This document shows positions 37,644-46,772 of a stretch of 64,000 bases of DNA, piece by piece. Source of the DNA: Chitinophagaceae bacterium (GTDB taxonomy: Bacteria; Bacteroidota; Bacteroidia; Chitinophagales; Chitinophagaceae); contig JAEUVD010000028.1 in assembly GCA_016787065.1 (NCBI GenBank), positions 92,993 through 156,992 on the forward strand. The letters run 5' to 3'. Numbering within the stretch: position 1 is the first letter of the stretch; the number at the start of each line of letters is the position of its first letter. The position numbers were made by a program, and so were the translations under genes. The notes under the pieces are model-generated. The model searched no databases. It was not told where the DNA came from and saw only the letters and a list, made by a program, of their open reading frames with translations.

Positions 37644-38321
37644 ATGTGGTTGTATCTTGTATTATGTATCGCAGCGTTACTCCTTTTGTTTTTTCTATTT
37701 CGTAAAACCACAAATGCATCCTTCGCAATCCTCTTTTTATTGTCTGGAATTATTCTGGGTACGTTTGTAACCTTCTGGTTTCTCAAAAAATCACAGCAAC
37801 AACCGCAAACTACAATAGATGTTACAACGGTTGCCGAAAGAATAGAAAAGGTTTGTAAAGTAGTTACTGCTGAAGGTCATTTTTCCGAGGTATATAATTA
37901 TAAAAATACCGAACACCTATTAGCTTTTATTCCAAGCACAAAAAAAGCGCTCTTAATGGCTAACGCTAAGGTGCTTATGGGTTTCGATTTCAAAAAAATA
38001 AAATGGGAACTCGATCAGAAGCAAGGTGTACTTCGTGTACTTGAATTTCCGGAACCCGAAATACTTGCCCTCGAACCGGATCTGCATTACTACAATTTGG
38101 AAAATGGCCTATTCAATAAATTTAATGCGAAGGATATTACCTCCTTGCAAGCCGATGCCCAAGGTAAACTGAAAGAGGCTGCACTAAAAAGCAACTTGCC
38201 GGCAACAGCTCGTGAACAAATGAAACTCATGCTTGTTGAAATTGCAGCTTCACTTCACTTAAAACTGGAAGGGCAAGAGAAAATTTCACCGAATGCAACT
38301 ATAAAAAATCTATCTGAATGA
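37644..38321 (+). CDS. DUF4230 domain membrane-anchored protein
   Basis: A 225-residue protein with two closely spaced hydrophobic segments at the N-terminus (LYLVLCIAALLLLFFLF and ILFLLSGIILGTFVTFWFL), followed by a soluble DUF4230 domain (VCKVVTAEGHFSEVYNYKN ... KKALLMANAKVLMGFDFKKI ... LPATAREQMKLMLVEIA). The family has no known function. The gene overlaps the DUF3667 gene by four bases (ATGA), so the two are translationally coupled. Confidence 0.88.
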   Translation: MWLYLVLCIAALLLLFFLFRKTTNASFAILFLLSGIILGTFVTFWFLKKSQQQPQTTIDVTTVAERIEKVCKVVTAEGHFSEVYNYKNTEHLLAFIPSTKKALLMANAKVLMGFDFKKIKWELDQKQGVLRVLEFPEPEILALEPDLHYYNLENGLFNKFNAKDITSLQADAQGKLKEAALKSNLPATAREQMKLMLVEIAASLHLKLEGQEKISPNATIKNLSE

Positions 38322-39055
38322 GTTCTATCTGTAAAAATTGTGGTACAGAATTAAATTCTAAATTTTGTCCGGATTGCGGACAAGCCGCTGATACCCACGA
38401 AATAAACCTTCATTTTTTCTGGCATGATATTCAACACGGTATTTTTCATTACGATAAAGGAATTCCCTTCACCGTAAAGGAGTTATTTACTCGGCCCGGT
38501 CATGCTATCCGAGATTTTATTGAAGGAAAACGTGTGAAGTACTTCAAGCCGGTAGCCTTAATTGTTATTCTGGCGGGTATATATATGGTATTGTTCCATT
38601 GGTTACACCTCGATTCAAAAATGGCGAGTCTTGTGCCCCTCGATCAACAAGAACAAAAGTCGGCCTTAAAAATAATCGATTGGTACACCAATCATTATGC
38701 ACTGGTAACCTTACTCATTGTGCCTTTTTCTGCCTTGGCTACCTATTTAGCTTTTCGAAAGGCAGGGTATAACTATTTACAAATTGTGGTTCTGCTCCTT
38801 TATACAACGGCGGCTCGCTTAATCATCAGTATTGTTTGCTTACCAATTACCTTATTGCTTTCTAAAAATAACCTTTATTCCATGTCGAGCTTGCTTGGTA
38901 TGCTGAGTATCGGCTATTCTATCTGGACCTACCTCCAATTCTTTAATAAAATCAGCTTGGAAAGTCGCGTGCTACGCTTATTTTTTGTAGTACTTTGGTA
39001 TGTCGCTTTTTTAGCCTCTGCTTTTCTACTTACAAGCCTCATTTCCTTAGTTTAG
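38318..39055 (+). CDS. DUF3667 integral membrane protein with zinc ribbon
   Basis: A 245-residue protein. The N-terminus is a zinc-ribbon-like pair of CxxC motifs (CKNCGTELNSKFCPDCG), then a conserved amphipathic part (FHYDKGIPFTVKELFTRPGHA) and at least four membrane helices. The layout matches the DUF3667 family of Bacteroidota. The function is unknown. It overlaps the stop codon of the upstream DUF4230 gene. A hairpin with a T-tract follows at 39155-39187. Confidence 0.88.
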   Translation: MSSICKNCGTELNSKFCPDCGQAADTHEINLHFFWHDIQHGIFHYDKGIPFTVKELFTRPGHAIRDFIEGKRVKYFKPVALIVILAGIYMVLFHWLHLDSKMASLVPLDQQEQKSALKIIDWYTNHYALVTLLIVPFSALATYLAFRKAGYNYLQIVVLLLYTTAARLIISIVCLPITLLLSKNNLYSMSSLLGMLSIGYSIWTYLQFFNKISLESRVLRLFFVVLWYVAFLASAFLLTSLISLV

Positions 39056-39154
39056 TTTTGTTAATGCCAACTGTAAATCGCGCCTGACATTTTCATGACA
39101 TTCCATGAAGCAATATCGAATTTATCGAAAAAAGTAACCCCTTAAAAATCGCTG

Positions 39155-39187
39155 AAACCCGCTACAGCAAAGGGTTTAAATTTTTTT
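39155..39187 (+). terminator. Intrinsic terminator candidate after the DUF3667 gene
   Basis: AAACCC (39155-39160) and GGGTTT (39172-39177) form a short stem with an 11-base loop. AAA and a run of seven T residues follow. It lies 100 bases after the stop at 39055 and before the act promoter. Confidence 0.45.
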
Positions 39188-39220
39188 ATGAATTGTGTAT
39201 AATTTTCGGTGTTCTGTGAT

Positions 39221-39228
39221 TACATTTG
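39221..39228 (+). promoter_or_regulatory. Candidate -7 box for the act operon
   Basis: TACATTTG matches TAnnTTTG and lies 38 bases before ATG 39267. A start at ATG/GTG codons upstream of it would put the promoter inside the coding region, which supports the 39267 start. Confidence 0.4.
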
Positions 39229-39266
39229 CATCCGTTAATTTTAACACTAAATTTATACTCTCCAGG

Positions 39267-40547
39267 ATGTTACGTTATCTGCAACGCAAACTACACGACT
39301 GTAAAGCACATACTTTATTACTGATATTTCTCCTGTTTTCCGCTTTTAGCCTCCAAGCCGCTCCCGATGGGAAAGCTTTGTTCGGAGCTAATTGTGCTTC
39401 CTGCCATAATCCCATTAAGGATGCCACCGGACCCGCATTAAAAGGGGTTTCTGGGCGTGTTCCGTCTAAGGATTGGTTGTACAAATGGGTGAAAAACTCT
39501 GCTTCAGTAGTGAACAGTGGCGATAAATACGCTACGGAGTTATATAACAAATGGAATAAAACCGCAATGACGGCGTTTCCTTCCCTTACGAATGAGGAAA
39601 TTGATGCCATCATCAAGTATGTTGAAGATTACAAAGTACCCGGTGGTGATCCAAAATCGCCAACTCCAGAAGGTAAATCTGCACCTTCCGGAAGCAATAC
39701 CTTATTATATGCTATTCTCTCGATCATTCTCTTAATTGCTGTAGTTGTTCTTACACAAGTAAATAAGGTTTTAGGTAGAACACGCGATGAAAAAATTGGC
39801 GTGAAATCACCGAAAGATGTAGCTTTCTTCCGTAATAAAGTGGTTATTGCATTAGCGGCGGCTATTGGTTTAATCGGTATCGGTATATGGTTGTCTGGAG
39901 GTTCAGAATTTGGTCGTCAGAAAAATTATATGCCTGAACAACCTATCTTCTATTCCCATAAAGTTCACGCAGGCATCAACCAAATTAACTGTCAATATTG
40001 TCACTCAGGAGCTGAAAAGAGTCGTCACGCGATGATTCCTTCTGTGAATGTTTGTATGAATTGCCATAAACAAATTAATGAGTACACCGGTGCCGAAACG
40101 CATCCTTTGGTGAATTTGGAAGGCGAAACAATTAATGGTACAGAGGAAATTAAGAAATTGTACGACTATGCCGGATGGGATCCTGCAACGAAGTCGTATA
40201 AACGCGATACCAAAACAGGTGAAATCATAACTAAGCCTGTTGAATGGGTTAAAATACATAATCTTCCTGATCATGTTTATTTCAATCACTCCTTACACGT
40301 AGTTTCCGGTAAATTGGCCTGTCAGCGTTGTCATGGTGGTGTTCAAGAGATGGATGAAGTGTATCAGTTTGCCGATTTAAGCATGGGATGGTGCGTGAAT
40401 TGCCATCGCGAAACGAAAGTCCAATTCGCGGATAACGATTACTATTCTATCTATAAGAAATATCACGAAGAAATTAAAGAAGGAAAACGTACCGATGTGA
40501 AGGTGAGCGAAATTGGTGGATTAGAATGTCAAAAATGCCATTATTAA
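39267..40547 (+). CDS. actA: Alternative complex III multiheme cytochrome c subunit ActA
   Basis: A 426-residue periplasmic, membrane-anchored multiheme cytochrome of alternative complex III, which oxidises menaquinol and passes electrons to periplasmic acceptors. Started at ATG 39267 it has a signal sequence (HTLLLIFLLFSAFSLQA), then a monoheme cytochrome c domain (CASCH), a membrane helix (near LLYAILSIILLIAVVVLTQV), a second hydrophobic helix and a cytochrome c7-like part with CQYCH, CMNCH, CQRCH, CVNCH and a final CQKCH. That makes six CxxCH motifs, one more than the pentaheme ActA usually described, because of the N-terminal monoheme domain. It heads the actABCDEF-ctaCD run. Confidence 0.95.
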   Translation: MLRYLQRKLHDCKAHTLLLIFLLFSAFSLQAAPDGKALFGANCASCHNPIKDATGPALKGVSGRVPSKDWLYKWVKNSASVVNSGDKYATELYNKWNKTAMTAFPSLTNEEIDAIIKYVEDYKVPGGDPKSPTPEGKSAPSGSNTLLYAILSIILLIAVVVLTQVNKVLGRTRDEKIGVKSPKDVAFFRNKVVIALAAAIGLIGIGIWLSGGSEFGRQKNYMPEQPIFYSHKVHAGINQINCQYCHSGAEKSRHAMIPSVNVCMNCHKQINEYTGAETHPLVNLEGETINGTEEIKKLYDYAGWDPATKSYKRDTKTGEIITKPVEWVKIHNLPDHVYFNHSLHVVSGKLACQRCHGGVQEMDEVYQFADLSMGWCVNCHRETKVQFADNDYYSIYKKYHEEIKEGKRTDVKVSEIGGLECQKCHY

Positions 40548-40646
40548 TAAGGTTGTTTGAAAGCTAAAGCTAATTTGAAAACAAAAACATTAACTAATAA
40601 CTCCTGAACTTCACGCTGAGTTCGGTAGTTCAAGAAGATAAAAACT

Positions 40647-43600
40647 ATGAGTAAAAAACAGTATTGGAAAGGACTAGAGGAGTTAAATCCCAGCGTTCAG
40701 TTTCAGGAATCCGTGGCCAATGAGTTTCGTGAGGAATTACCGTTTGAAGATATTTCCTCGATTGCTACTGCGCCTACTTCCCGTCGCGACTTTTTGAAAT
40801 ACTTAGGCTTCACTACGGCCGCAGCAACCTTAGCTGCCAGTTGTGAGATGCCGGTTCGAAAAGCAATTCCGTACGCTATCAAGCCAGAAAACGTTACTCC
40901 GGGCGTTCCGTTAATGTTCGCTTCAACGTATGTAGATGGTGGTGAAACCGTTCCTGTTTTAGTTCGTACTCGTGAAGGTCGCCCGATAAAAATTGAAGGT
41001 AATACCGATTCTACCTTAACACAGGGCGCAACAACGGCTCGTGTTCAAGGTTCTGTATTAGGCTTATATGATGCTGCGCGTTTGAAGTTTCCAATGATCG
41101 ACGGAAAAGAAGCTCGTTGGGAATCGGTCGACAAAATGGTTACAGATGCCTTAGCAACTATGAACGGCGGCAATGTATTTTTAGTTACTTCTTCTATTAA
41201 CAGTCCGAGTTCATTAAACGCTGTATCTATCTTCTTACAAAAATATCCTGGTGCCAAACATGTTCAATACGATGCTATGTCGTATAGCGGTATGTTAGAT
41301 GCCAACTTAAGTAGCTTCGGAAAACGAGCCATCCCGGCTTACCGTTTCGATACGGCTAAAGTAATTGTGAGTATCGGAGCTGATTTTCTTGGTACATGGA
41401 TTTCACCTGAAATCTATGCGAAGCAATATTCTAAAGGAAGAAAAGTAAGCGCTAAAAATCCGGTAATGAGTAAACATTATCAGATTGAAGGTATGATGAG
41501 TTTAACAGGAGGTAGCGCCGATGAGCGTTATACTTGTAAGCCGTCGCAATTTGGTGCTGTTGCTTCAGGTATCCTAAATGCCTTAAATGGTGGAAGTGCG
41601 AATGTTTCACCTACTATTAATAAAGCGATTACCAAAATTGCTGCCGATTTGAATGCCAATAAAGGCGCCGCATTAGTTGTTTGCGGTAGCAATGATGCGA
41701 ATGTTCAGATTTTGGTGAACGCCATCAATAATGCAATTGGAGCTTATGGAACTACCATTTCCATGGCTGTAAATAACAATACAAAACAAGGAAATGATCA
41801 TGATTTGAATGGTTTCGCTGAAGCCTTGAAAGCAGGCCAGGCGAGTGCCGTTTTCTTCTATGATTGTAACCCAGCTTACGATAGTCGTCATGCTAAAACC
41901 ATTGCCGACAATTTAGCTAAAGCGAAATTATCGGTTTCATTTAACGACCGTTTAGATGAAACTACAGAAAAATGTAAAATTGCTGCACCTTCTCACCACT
42001 GGTTGGAATCATGGGGCGATGCAGAATCACATACCGGTTACCTTTCACTCATTCAACCTACTATTGCACCGTTATTTAAAACACGGGCTTGGGAAGAATC
42101 GTTGTTGAAATGGTCGGGAAATAATACAAGTCATTACGATTTTGTAAAAGCACTTTGGATTGCACGTTTAGGTTCTCAAGAAGCTTACGATAAGGCACTT
42201 CAAAAAGGAATTATAGAACCTGAAACGATGCCAATGGCTGGTGCAACTTTTGCTGGCAATGTAGCTGACGCAACCTCTAAAATTGCAGCTGCTAAAGCCG
42301 GTATGGAAGTAGTGATTTACGAAAAAATTGGTATCGGTCGCGGTGCAAGTTGGTCGAATAACCCTTGGTTACAGGAGATGCCTGATCCGATTTCGAAATG
42401 TACTTGGGACAACTACGTGATCATGTCGCCAAACAAGGCACGTGAATTAAAAGCAGAACATACAGATTTGAACGAGGTTGAACGCGAGAAATTTGTATTC
42501 ACCTTGAAAGCAAACGGTACGAGCATTGATTTACCTGTGTTAGTTTTACCGGGTGTACACGATGACGTGGTGGCCGTTGCCGTTGGTTATGGTCGTAGTA
42601 AAGGAGTAGGTAGAGCCGCCGATGCTACCGATGCAAACAATGGTACCGGAAAGAATGTTTATCCTTTATTAGGAGCTGATGCTTCTGGAAACACAAGCTA
42701 CAGTACTTCGGTAGAAGTAAGCAATACCGGTAAAAAATACCCGTTAGCGATAACGCAAACACATTATAATTATCATTCCGATCGTCCGATCGTTCATGAA
42801 TTTACCTTGAAGGAATTTTCTTCTAATCCTATGGAATTGTTCAATGAGCGTAAGCATCATTTAGAGCATTTTACCCATAGTTGGGAAGGTGGTGCTCATG
42901 GCGGTCATGACGAACATAAAGCCGGTGGAGAGCATGAAGCGCACGCGCCAAGTGGTACACCGGGAGCAACAAAAACAGAAGAAGACTGGCAAGAAGCCTA
43001 CCGTGTGAACGGAACACTCTATCCAAATCATGAAGCCCTTGGCTTGAAATGGGGAATGAGTATCGATGTGAATGCTTGTACCGGTTGTGGTGCATGTACC
43101 ATCGCTTGTCAGGCAGAAAATAATATATCGGTAGTTGGTAAGAAGCAGGTTATGTTAGTACATGACATGCATTGGATTCGTATCGACCGTTATTTCTCGG
43201 GTGACCCGAAAAATCCGGATAGTATCCAAACCTTATTCCAACCTATGTTATGTCAGCATTGCGATAATGCCCCTTGCGAAAATGTGTGTCCGGTAAATGC
43301 TACCAACCACAGTTCAGAGGGTATTAATCAAATGGCATATAACCGTTGTATCGGTACTCGTTATTGCGCGAATAACTGTCCGTATAAAGTACGTCGCTTT
43401 AACTGGCGCGATTGGAACGAAGCAGATTGCTTCGCCGATAACAAATATGAAGATGGCCGTCGTGATGATATGAATAATGATATCACCCGTATGGTGTTGA
43501 ATCCGGATGTTACCGTGCGTAGTCGTGGTGTAATGGAAAAATGTAGTTTCTGTGTTCAACGTTTACAAGGTGCGAAGGCCACCGCTAAGAAAGAAGGTCG

Positions 43601-43868
43601 TGTATTACGAGATGGCGAAGCATCAACAGCATGTATGACGGCTTGTCCTACGGATGCTATCGTTTTTGGAAATGTAAACGATACAGAAAGCGGCATTTAT
43701 AAATTACGTTATGAAGAGCAGAAGGAGCGTGTATTCCACGTTCTGGAAGATATTCATACCTTACCAAACATTAATTATCTGTCGAAAATCCGAAATGCTG
43801 ATGAAGTAATGAGTCAGCCAAAGGAACATCACGCAGAAGCAGCGCACGCAGAAGAAAAACATTCATAA
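40647..43868 (+). CDS. actB: Alternative complex III molybdopterin-like / iron-sulfur subunit ActB
   Basis: A 1073-residue fusion of a molybdopterin-oxidoreductase-like domain (about residues 70-750) and a ferredoxin-like domain (about 800-1010) of the alternative complex III. A twin-arginine type signal (SRRDFLKYLGFTTAAATLAA, Arg46-Arg47) with a lipobox-like Cys66 lies near the N-terminus. Iron-sulfur cysteines: CTGCGACTIAC (near 810), CQHCDNAPCENVCP (869), CIGTRYCANNCP (900), CSFC (965) and CMTACP (995). By family knowledge the Mo-like domain holds no cofactor, and the clusters relay electrons. A His-rich insertion (HHLEHFTHSWEGGAHGGHDE) and His-rich C-terminus are present. Confidence 0.95.
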   Translation: MSKKQYWKGLEELNPSVQFQESVANEFREELPFEDISSIATAPTSRRDFLKYLGFTTAAATLAASCEMPVRKAIPYAIKPENVTPGVPLMFASTYVDGGETVPVLVRTREGRPIKIEGNTDSTLTQGATTARVQGSVLGLYDAARLKFPMIDGKEARWESVDKMVTDALATMNGGNVFLVTSSINSPSSLNAVSIFLQKYPGAKHVQYDAMSYSGMLDANLSSFGKRAIPAYRFDTAKVIVSIGADFLGTWISPEIYAKQYSKGRKVSAKNPVMSKHYQIEGMMSLTGGSADERYTCKPSQFGAVASGILNALNGGSANVSPTINKAITKIAADLNANKGAALVVCGSNDANVQILVNAINNAIGAYGTTISMAVNNNTKQGNDHDLNGFAEALKAGQASAVFFYDCNPAYDSRHAKTIADNLAKAKLSVSFNDRLDETTEKCKIAAPSHHWLESWGDAESHTGYLSLIQPTIAPLFKTRAWEESLLKWSGNNTSHYDFVKALWIARLGSQEAYDKALQKGIIEPETMPMAGATFAGNVADATSKIAAAKAGMEVVIYEKIGIGRGASWSNNPWLQEMPDPISKCTWDNYVIMSPNKARELKAEHTDLNEVEREKFVFTLKANGTSIDLPVLVLPGVHDDVVAVAVGYGRSKGVGRAADATDANNGTGKNVYPLLGADASGNTSYSTSVEVSNTGKKYPLAITQTHYNYHSDRPIVHEFTLKEFSSNPMELFNERKHHLEHFTHSWEGGAHGGHDEHKAGGEHEAHAPSGTPGATKTEEDWQEAYRVNGTLYPNHEALGLKWGMSIDVNACTGCGACTIACQAENNISVVGKKQVMLVHDMHWIRIDRYFSGDPKNPDSIQTLFQPMLCQHCDNAPCENVCPVNATNHSSEGINQMAYNRCIGTRYCANNCPYKVRRFNWRDWNEADCFADNKYEDGRRDDMNNDITRMVLNPDVTVRSRGVMEKCSFCVQRLQGAKATAKKEGRVLRDGEASTACMTACPTDAIVFGNVNDTESGIYKLRYEEQKERVFHVLEDIHTLPNINYLSKIRNADEVMSQPKEHHAEAAHAEEKHS

Positions 43869-43925
43869 TAAGAAAAACGAATCGATAAACGGTCTGTAAA
43901 AAGACTTCGGAAAAAATAAAAAGGT

Positions 43926-45356
43926 ATGCATTTAAAGTACGAATCAATTATCAGGGAACCTTTAGTAGACGGTAACAAGACCTATCATCAGGTAACTGAA
44001 GATATTTGTGCACCTGTTGAGAAAGCGCCTACCAAACTCTGGAAAATTGGATTCTTCATCTCCGCCGCCATGCTTTTGTTTGGTGTGTTCAGTGTAACTT
44101 GGGAAGTGTATTGGGGAACAGGGGTTTGGAATCTGAACCGTACCATTGGTTGGGGATGGGATATCACCAACTTCGTATGGTGGGTAGGTATCGGTCATGC
44201 GGGAACCCTCATTTCTGCCATCTTGTTACTCTTCCGTCAGGGTTGGCGTACAGGTGTAAACCGAGCTGCGGAAGCCATGACGATTTTTGCGGTAATGTGC
44301 GCCGGACAGTTTCCGATCTGGCACATGGGTCGTGTTTGGGATGGTTTCTTCGTACTTCCTTATGGTAATACGCGTGGTCCATTATGGCCGAACTTTGTGT
44401 CGCCACTTCTATGGGACGTATTTGCGATTTCTACCTATTTCACCGTGTCTTTATTATTCTGGTATTCAGGTTTAATACCCGACTTCGCTACGATACGTGA
44501 TCGTGCCAAAACGAAATTTCGTAAAATGGCCTATGGAATCGCTTCGTTCGGTTGGGCAGGTTCAGCAAAACACTGGCAACGCCATGAAATGTTATCCTTA
44601 GTATTAGCAGGTTTAAGTACACCACTGGTACTTTCAGTACATACCATAGTATCGTTCGACTTCGCCACATCGGTTATTCCTGGTTGGCATACTACCATCT
44701 TCCCTCCTTATTTCGTTGCTGGGGCGGTATTCTCTGGTTTTGCCATGGTACAAACCTTATTGGTTGTTACCCGTAAAGTATTAAATCTTGAAGAATATAT
44801 CACCATCGGTCATATCGAAGCCATGAATAAGGTGATCGTGCTAACCGGATCTATCGTAGGGGTTGCTTACTTAACGGAGCTTTTCATCGCTTATTATAGT
44901 GGTGTAGTTTGGGAACAAGAAGCCTTCCGTTTACGTGTACTCGGTCCTTATTGGTGGGCATACTGGGCAATGATGACTTGTAACGTGGTGAGTCCGCAGT
45001 TATTCTGGTTCAAGAAATTACGTCGTAATGTTTGGTTTACCTTCTTCATGAGTATTATCGTGAATATTGGTATGTGGTTCGAACGTTTCGTAATCATCAT
45101 GTCGCTACACCGCGATTACCTACCTTCAAGCTGGAGTTACTACACGCCATCTTGGCCTGAGGTTGGTTTCTATTTAGGTTCCTTCGGGTTGTTCTTTACC
45201 TGTTATTTCTTATTCGCTAAATATTTCCCTGTAATTGCAATTGCGGAGATTAAATTCATTCTTAAAACAAGTGGTGATAATTACAAGCGTGATATGGAGA
45301 AGATAGAAGTTCAAGATAATCAACACTTCTTAGAAGAGCAATCACACCATCACTAA
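43926..45356 (+). CDS. actC: Alternative complex III NrfD-like membrane subunit ActC
   Basis: A 476-residue polytopic protein of the NrfD/PsrC family, about ten membrane helices, which binds quinone in alternative complex III. Recognisable parts are WYSGLIPDFATIRDRAKTKF, the RVWDGFFVLPYGNTRGPLWP segment and the TIVSFDFATSVIPGWHTTIF segment, conserved in ActC. It is 57 bases downstream of actB. It ends with HFLEEQSHHH, part of a recurring His-rich pattern in this operon. Confidence 0.95.
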   Translation: MHLKYESIIREPLVDGNKTYHQVTEDICAPVEKAPTKLWKIGFFISAAMLLFGVFSVTWEVYWGTGVWNLNRTIGWGWDITNFVWWVGIGHAGTLISAILLLFRQGWRTGVNRAAEAMTIFAVMCAGQFPIWHMGRVWDGFFVLPYGNTRGPLWPNFVSPLLWDVFAISTYFTVSLLFWYSGLIPDFATIRDRAKTKFRKMAYGIASFGWAGSAKHWQRHEMLSLVLAGLSTPLVLSVHTIVSFDFATSVIPGWHTTIFPPYFVAGAVFSGFAMVQTLLVVTRKVLNLEEYITIGHIEAMNKVIVLTGSIVGVAYLTELFIAYYSGVVWEQEAFRLRVLGPYWWAYWAMMTCNVVSPQLFWFKKLRRNVWFTFFMSIIVNIGMWFERFVIIMSLHRDYLPSSWSYYTPSWPEVGFYLGSFGLFFTCYFLFAKYFPVIAIAEIKFILKTSGDNYKRDMEKIEVQDNQHFLEEQSHHH

Positions 45357-45462
45357 TTAGATGCTGTGAAAAGCTAAAGGAGGAAACGATAAACATGAAA
45401 CTGTGAAAACAACTTGAAGGAAATAAACTTCCTTCACAAACAAAAACTAAAAATTATAACGG

Positions 45463-46044
45463 ATGTCTGTTAAAAAATTTGCGGTAGCTACTTACAACGA
45501 CGAAGCGGTTCTTTTTCCTGCGGTGAAAAAGGTTCGTGGCGCCGGCTACAAAATTCATGATGTTTATACGCCTTTCGCCGTTCATGGTTTAGATGTTGCT
45601 TTAGGCGAAAAAGAAAGCGACTTGCATATCGCTGGTTTCATTTATGGTATTACCGGAACATGCACTGCGCTTGGATTCATGGGTTGGATTTTCACAACAG
45701 ATTGGCCACAAAATTTTGGTGGTAAACCACACTTTCCGCTCCCTGCCTTTATTCCAATTGTATTTGAATTAACGGTTTTATTCGCAGCGGTTGGTATGGT
45801 GTTGACATTCTGTTATTTGAATCAAATTATGCCGGGCGTTAAAAAACATATATTCAATCCACGTCAAACCGATGATAAGTTTGTAATGGCCATTGAAGTA
45901 GATGATACCACTGAAGCCGATACCATCGCCTTTTTAAAAGGAACCGGTGCAGAAGAAACGAATGTTCAGATTGCAGAATCAGAATGGTGGTATGGCCGTT
46001 GGGATAAGAAAGAAGATTATGAAATTCAACAACAAATTGCTTAA
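45463..46044 (+). CDS. actD: Alternative complex III subunit ActD (DUF3341)
   Basis: A 193-residue subunit with two membrane helices (around residues 58-80 and 101-125) in the DUF3341 family. It sits in the fixed place between the NrfD-like actC and the monoheme cytochrome actE. Segments such as YTPFAVHGLDVALGEKES and KPHFPLPAFIPIVFELTVLF match the family. The 106-base spacer before it includes a weak GAAGG...CCTTC hairpin. Confidence 0.93.
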   Translation: MSVKKFAVATYNDEAVLFPAVKKVRGAGYKIHDVYTPFAVHGLDVALGEKESDLHIAGFIYGITGTCTALGFMGWIFTTDWPQNFGGKPHFPLPAFIPIVFELTVLFAAVGMVLTFCYLNQIMPGVKKHIFNPRQTDDKFVMAIEVDDTTEADTIAFLKGTGAEETNVQIAESEWWYGRWDKKEDYEIQQQIA

Positions 46045-46050
46045 GTAAAC

Positions 46051-46740
46051 ATGAAGAAATATAGTTTAATCCTGTTGTTCTTTAGCCTGGCACTGATCGT
46101 TGTTTCGTGCAGCGAATACAGTCGTAAACCAGGTAAAACCTATGCACCGGATATGGTTTATTCTCGTGCTGTTGATTATTATCACGGTACAGAGAAAATT
46201 GAAGCGCAAAACGGTTCATACAACAAAATGCCTGTTTCAGGAACCATTGCACGTGAACAAGCGTTACCCGATCATATCGGAGAGAATGATACGAATGCTG
46301 CGAAAGTGAATACATGCAAATTCGACTTAACGGATAAGGACCTGGAAAAAGGCCGTCGTTTATATATGATTTATTGCGGAATTTGTCATGGCGATAAAAT
46401 GGACGGTAATGGCCCACTTTATGCAAGTGGTAAATTTGCTGCGATGCCGGCTAATTTGATCGGCGAAAAAATATTGAAATTCAGTCAAGGACAAATTTAC
46501 CATGCCATTGTTTATGGTAAGAATATGATGGGAAGCTATGCGGCACAACTCGACACGCGTCAACGTTGGCAAGTAGTTGCTTACATTAAAAAAGTTCAAA
46601 GTGAGAATGGAGGAGAAGCATTCACCATGCTTTCTAAAGGAAGTCAAGGAAAAGATTCTTTAAGTGCTCCGGCTCCAAAGCAAGAAGATAAAGCAGAAGC
46701 TCCTAAAACAGAAGAAAAACCAAAAGAAGAAAAAAAGTAA
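46051..46740 (+). CDS. actE: Alternative complex III monoheme cytochrome c lipoprotein ActE
   Basis: A 229-residue lipoprotein with a lipobox (LALIVVSCSE, Cys20 or so) and one CxxCH heme motif (CGICHGDKMDGNGPL), followed by the axial Met region NMMGSYAAQLDTRQRWQVVAYI typical of ActE. The C-terminal about 40 residues are a Lys/Glu/Pro-rich tail of low complexity. It starts 6 bases after actD. In the complex it carries electrons from ActA to the oxidase or to a soluble cytochrome. Confidence 0.95.
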   Translation: MKKYSLILLFFSLALIVVSCSEYSRKPGKTYAPDMVYSRAVDYYHGTEKIEAQNGSYNKMPVSGTIAREQALPDHIGENDTNAAKVNTCKFDLTDKDLEKGRRLYMIYCGICHGDKMDGNGPLYASGKFAAMPANLIGEKILKFSQGQIYHAIVYGKNMMGSYAAQLDTRQRWQVVAYIKKVQSENGGEAFTMLSKGSQGKDSLSAPAPKQEDKAEAPKTEEKPKEEKK

Positions 46741-46772
46741 TATCTAAAATTCCAAACAGAAAATAGTAGACG

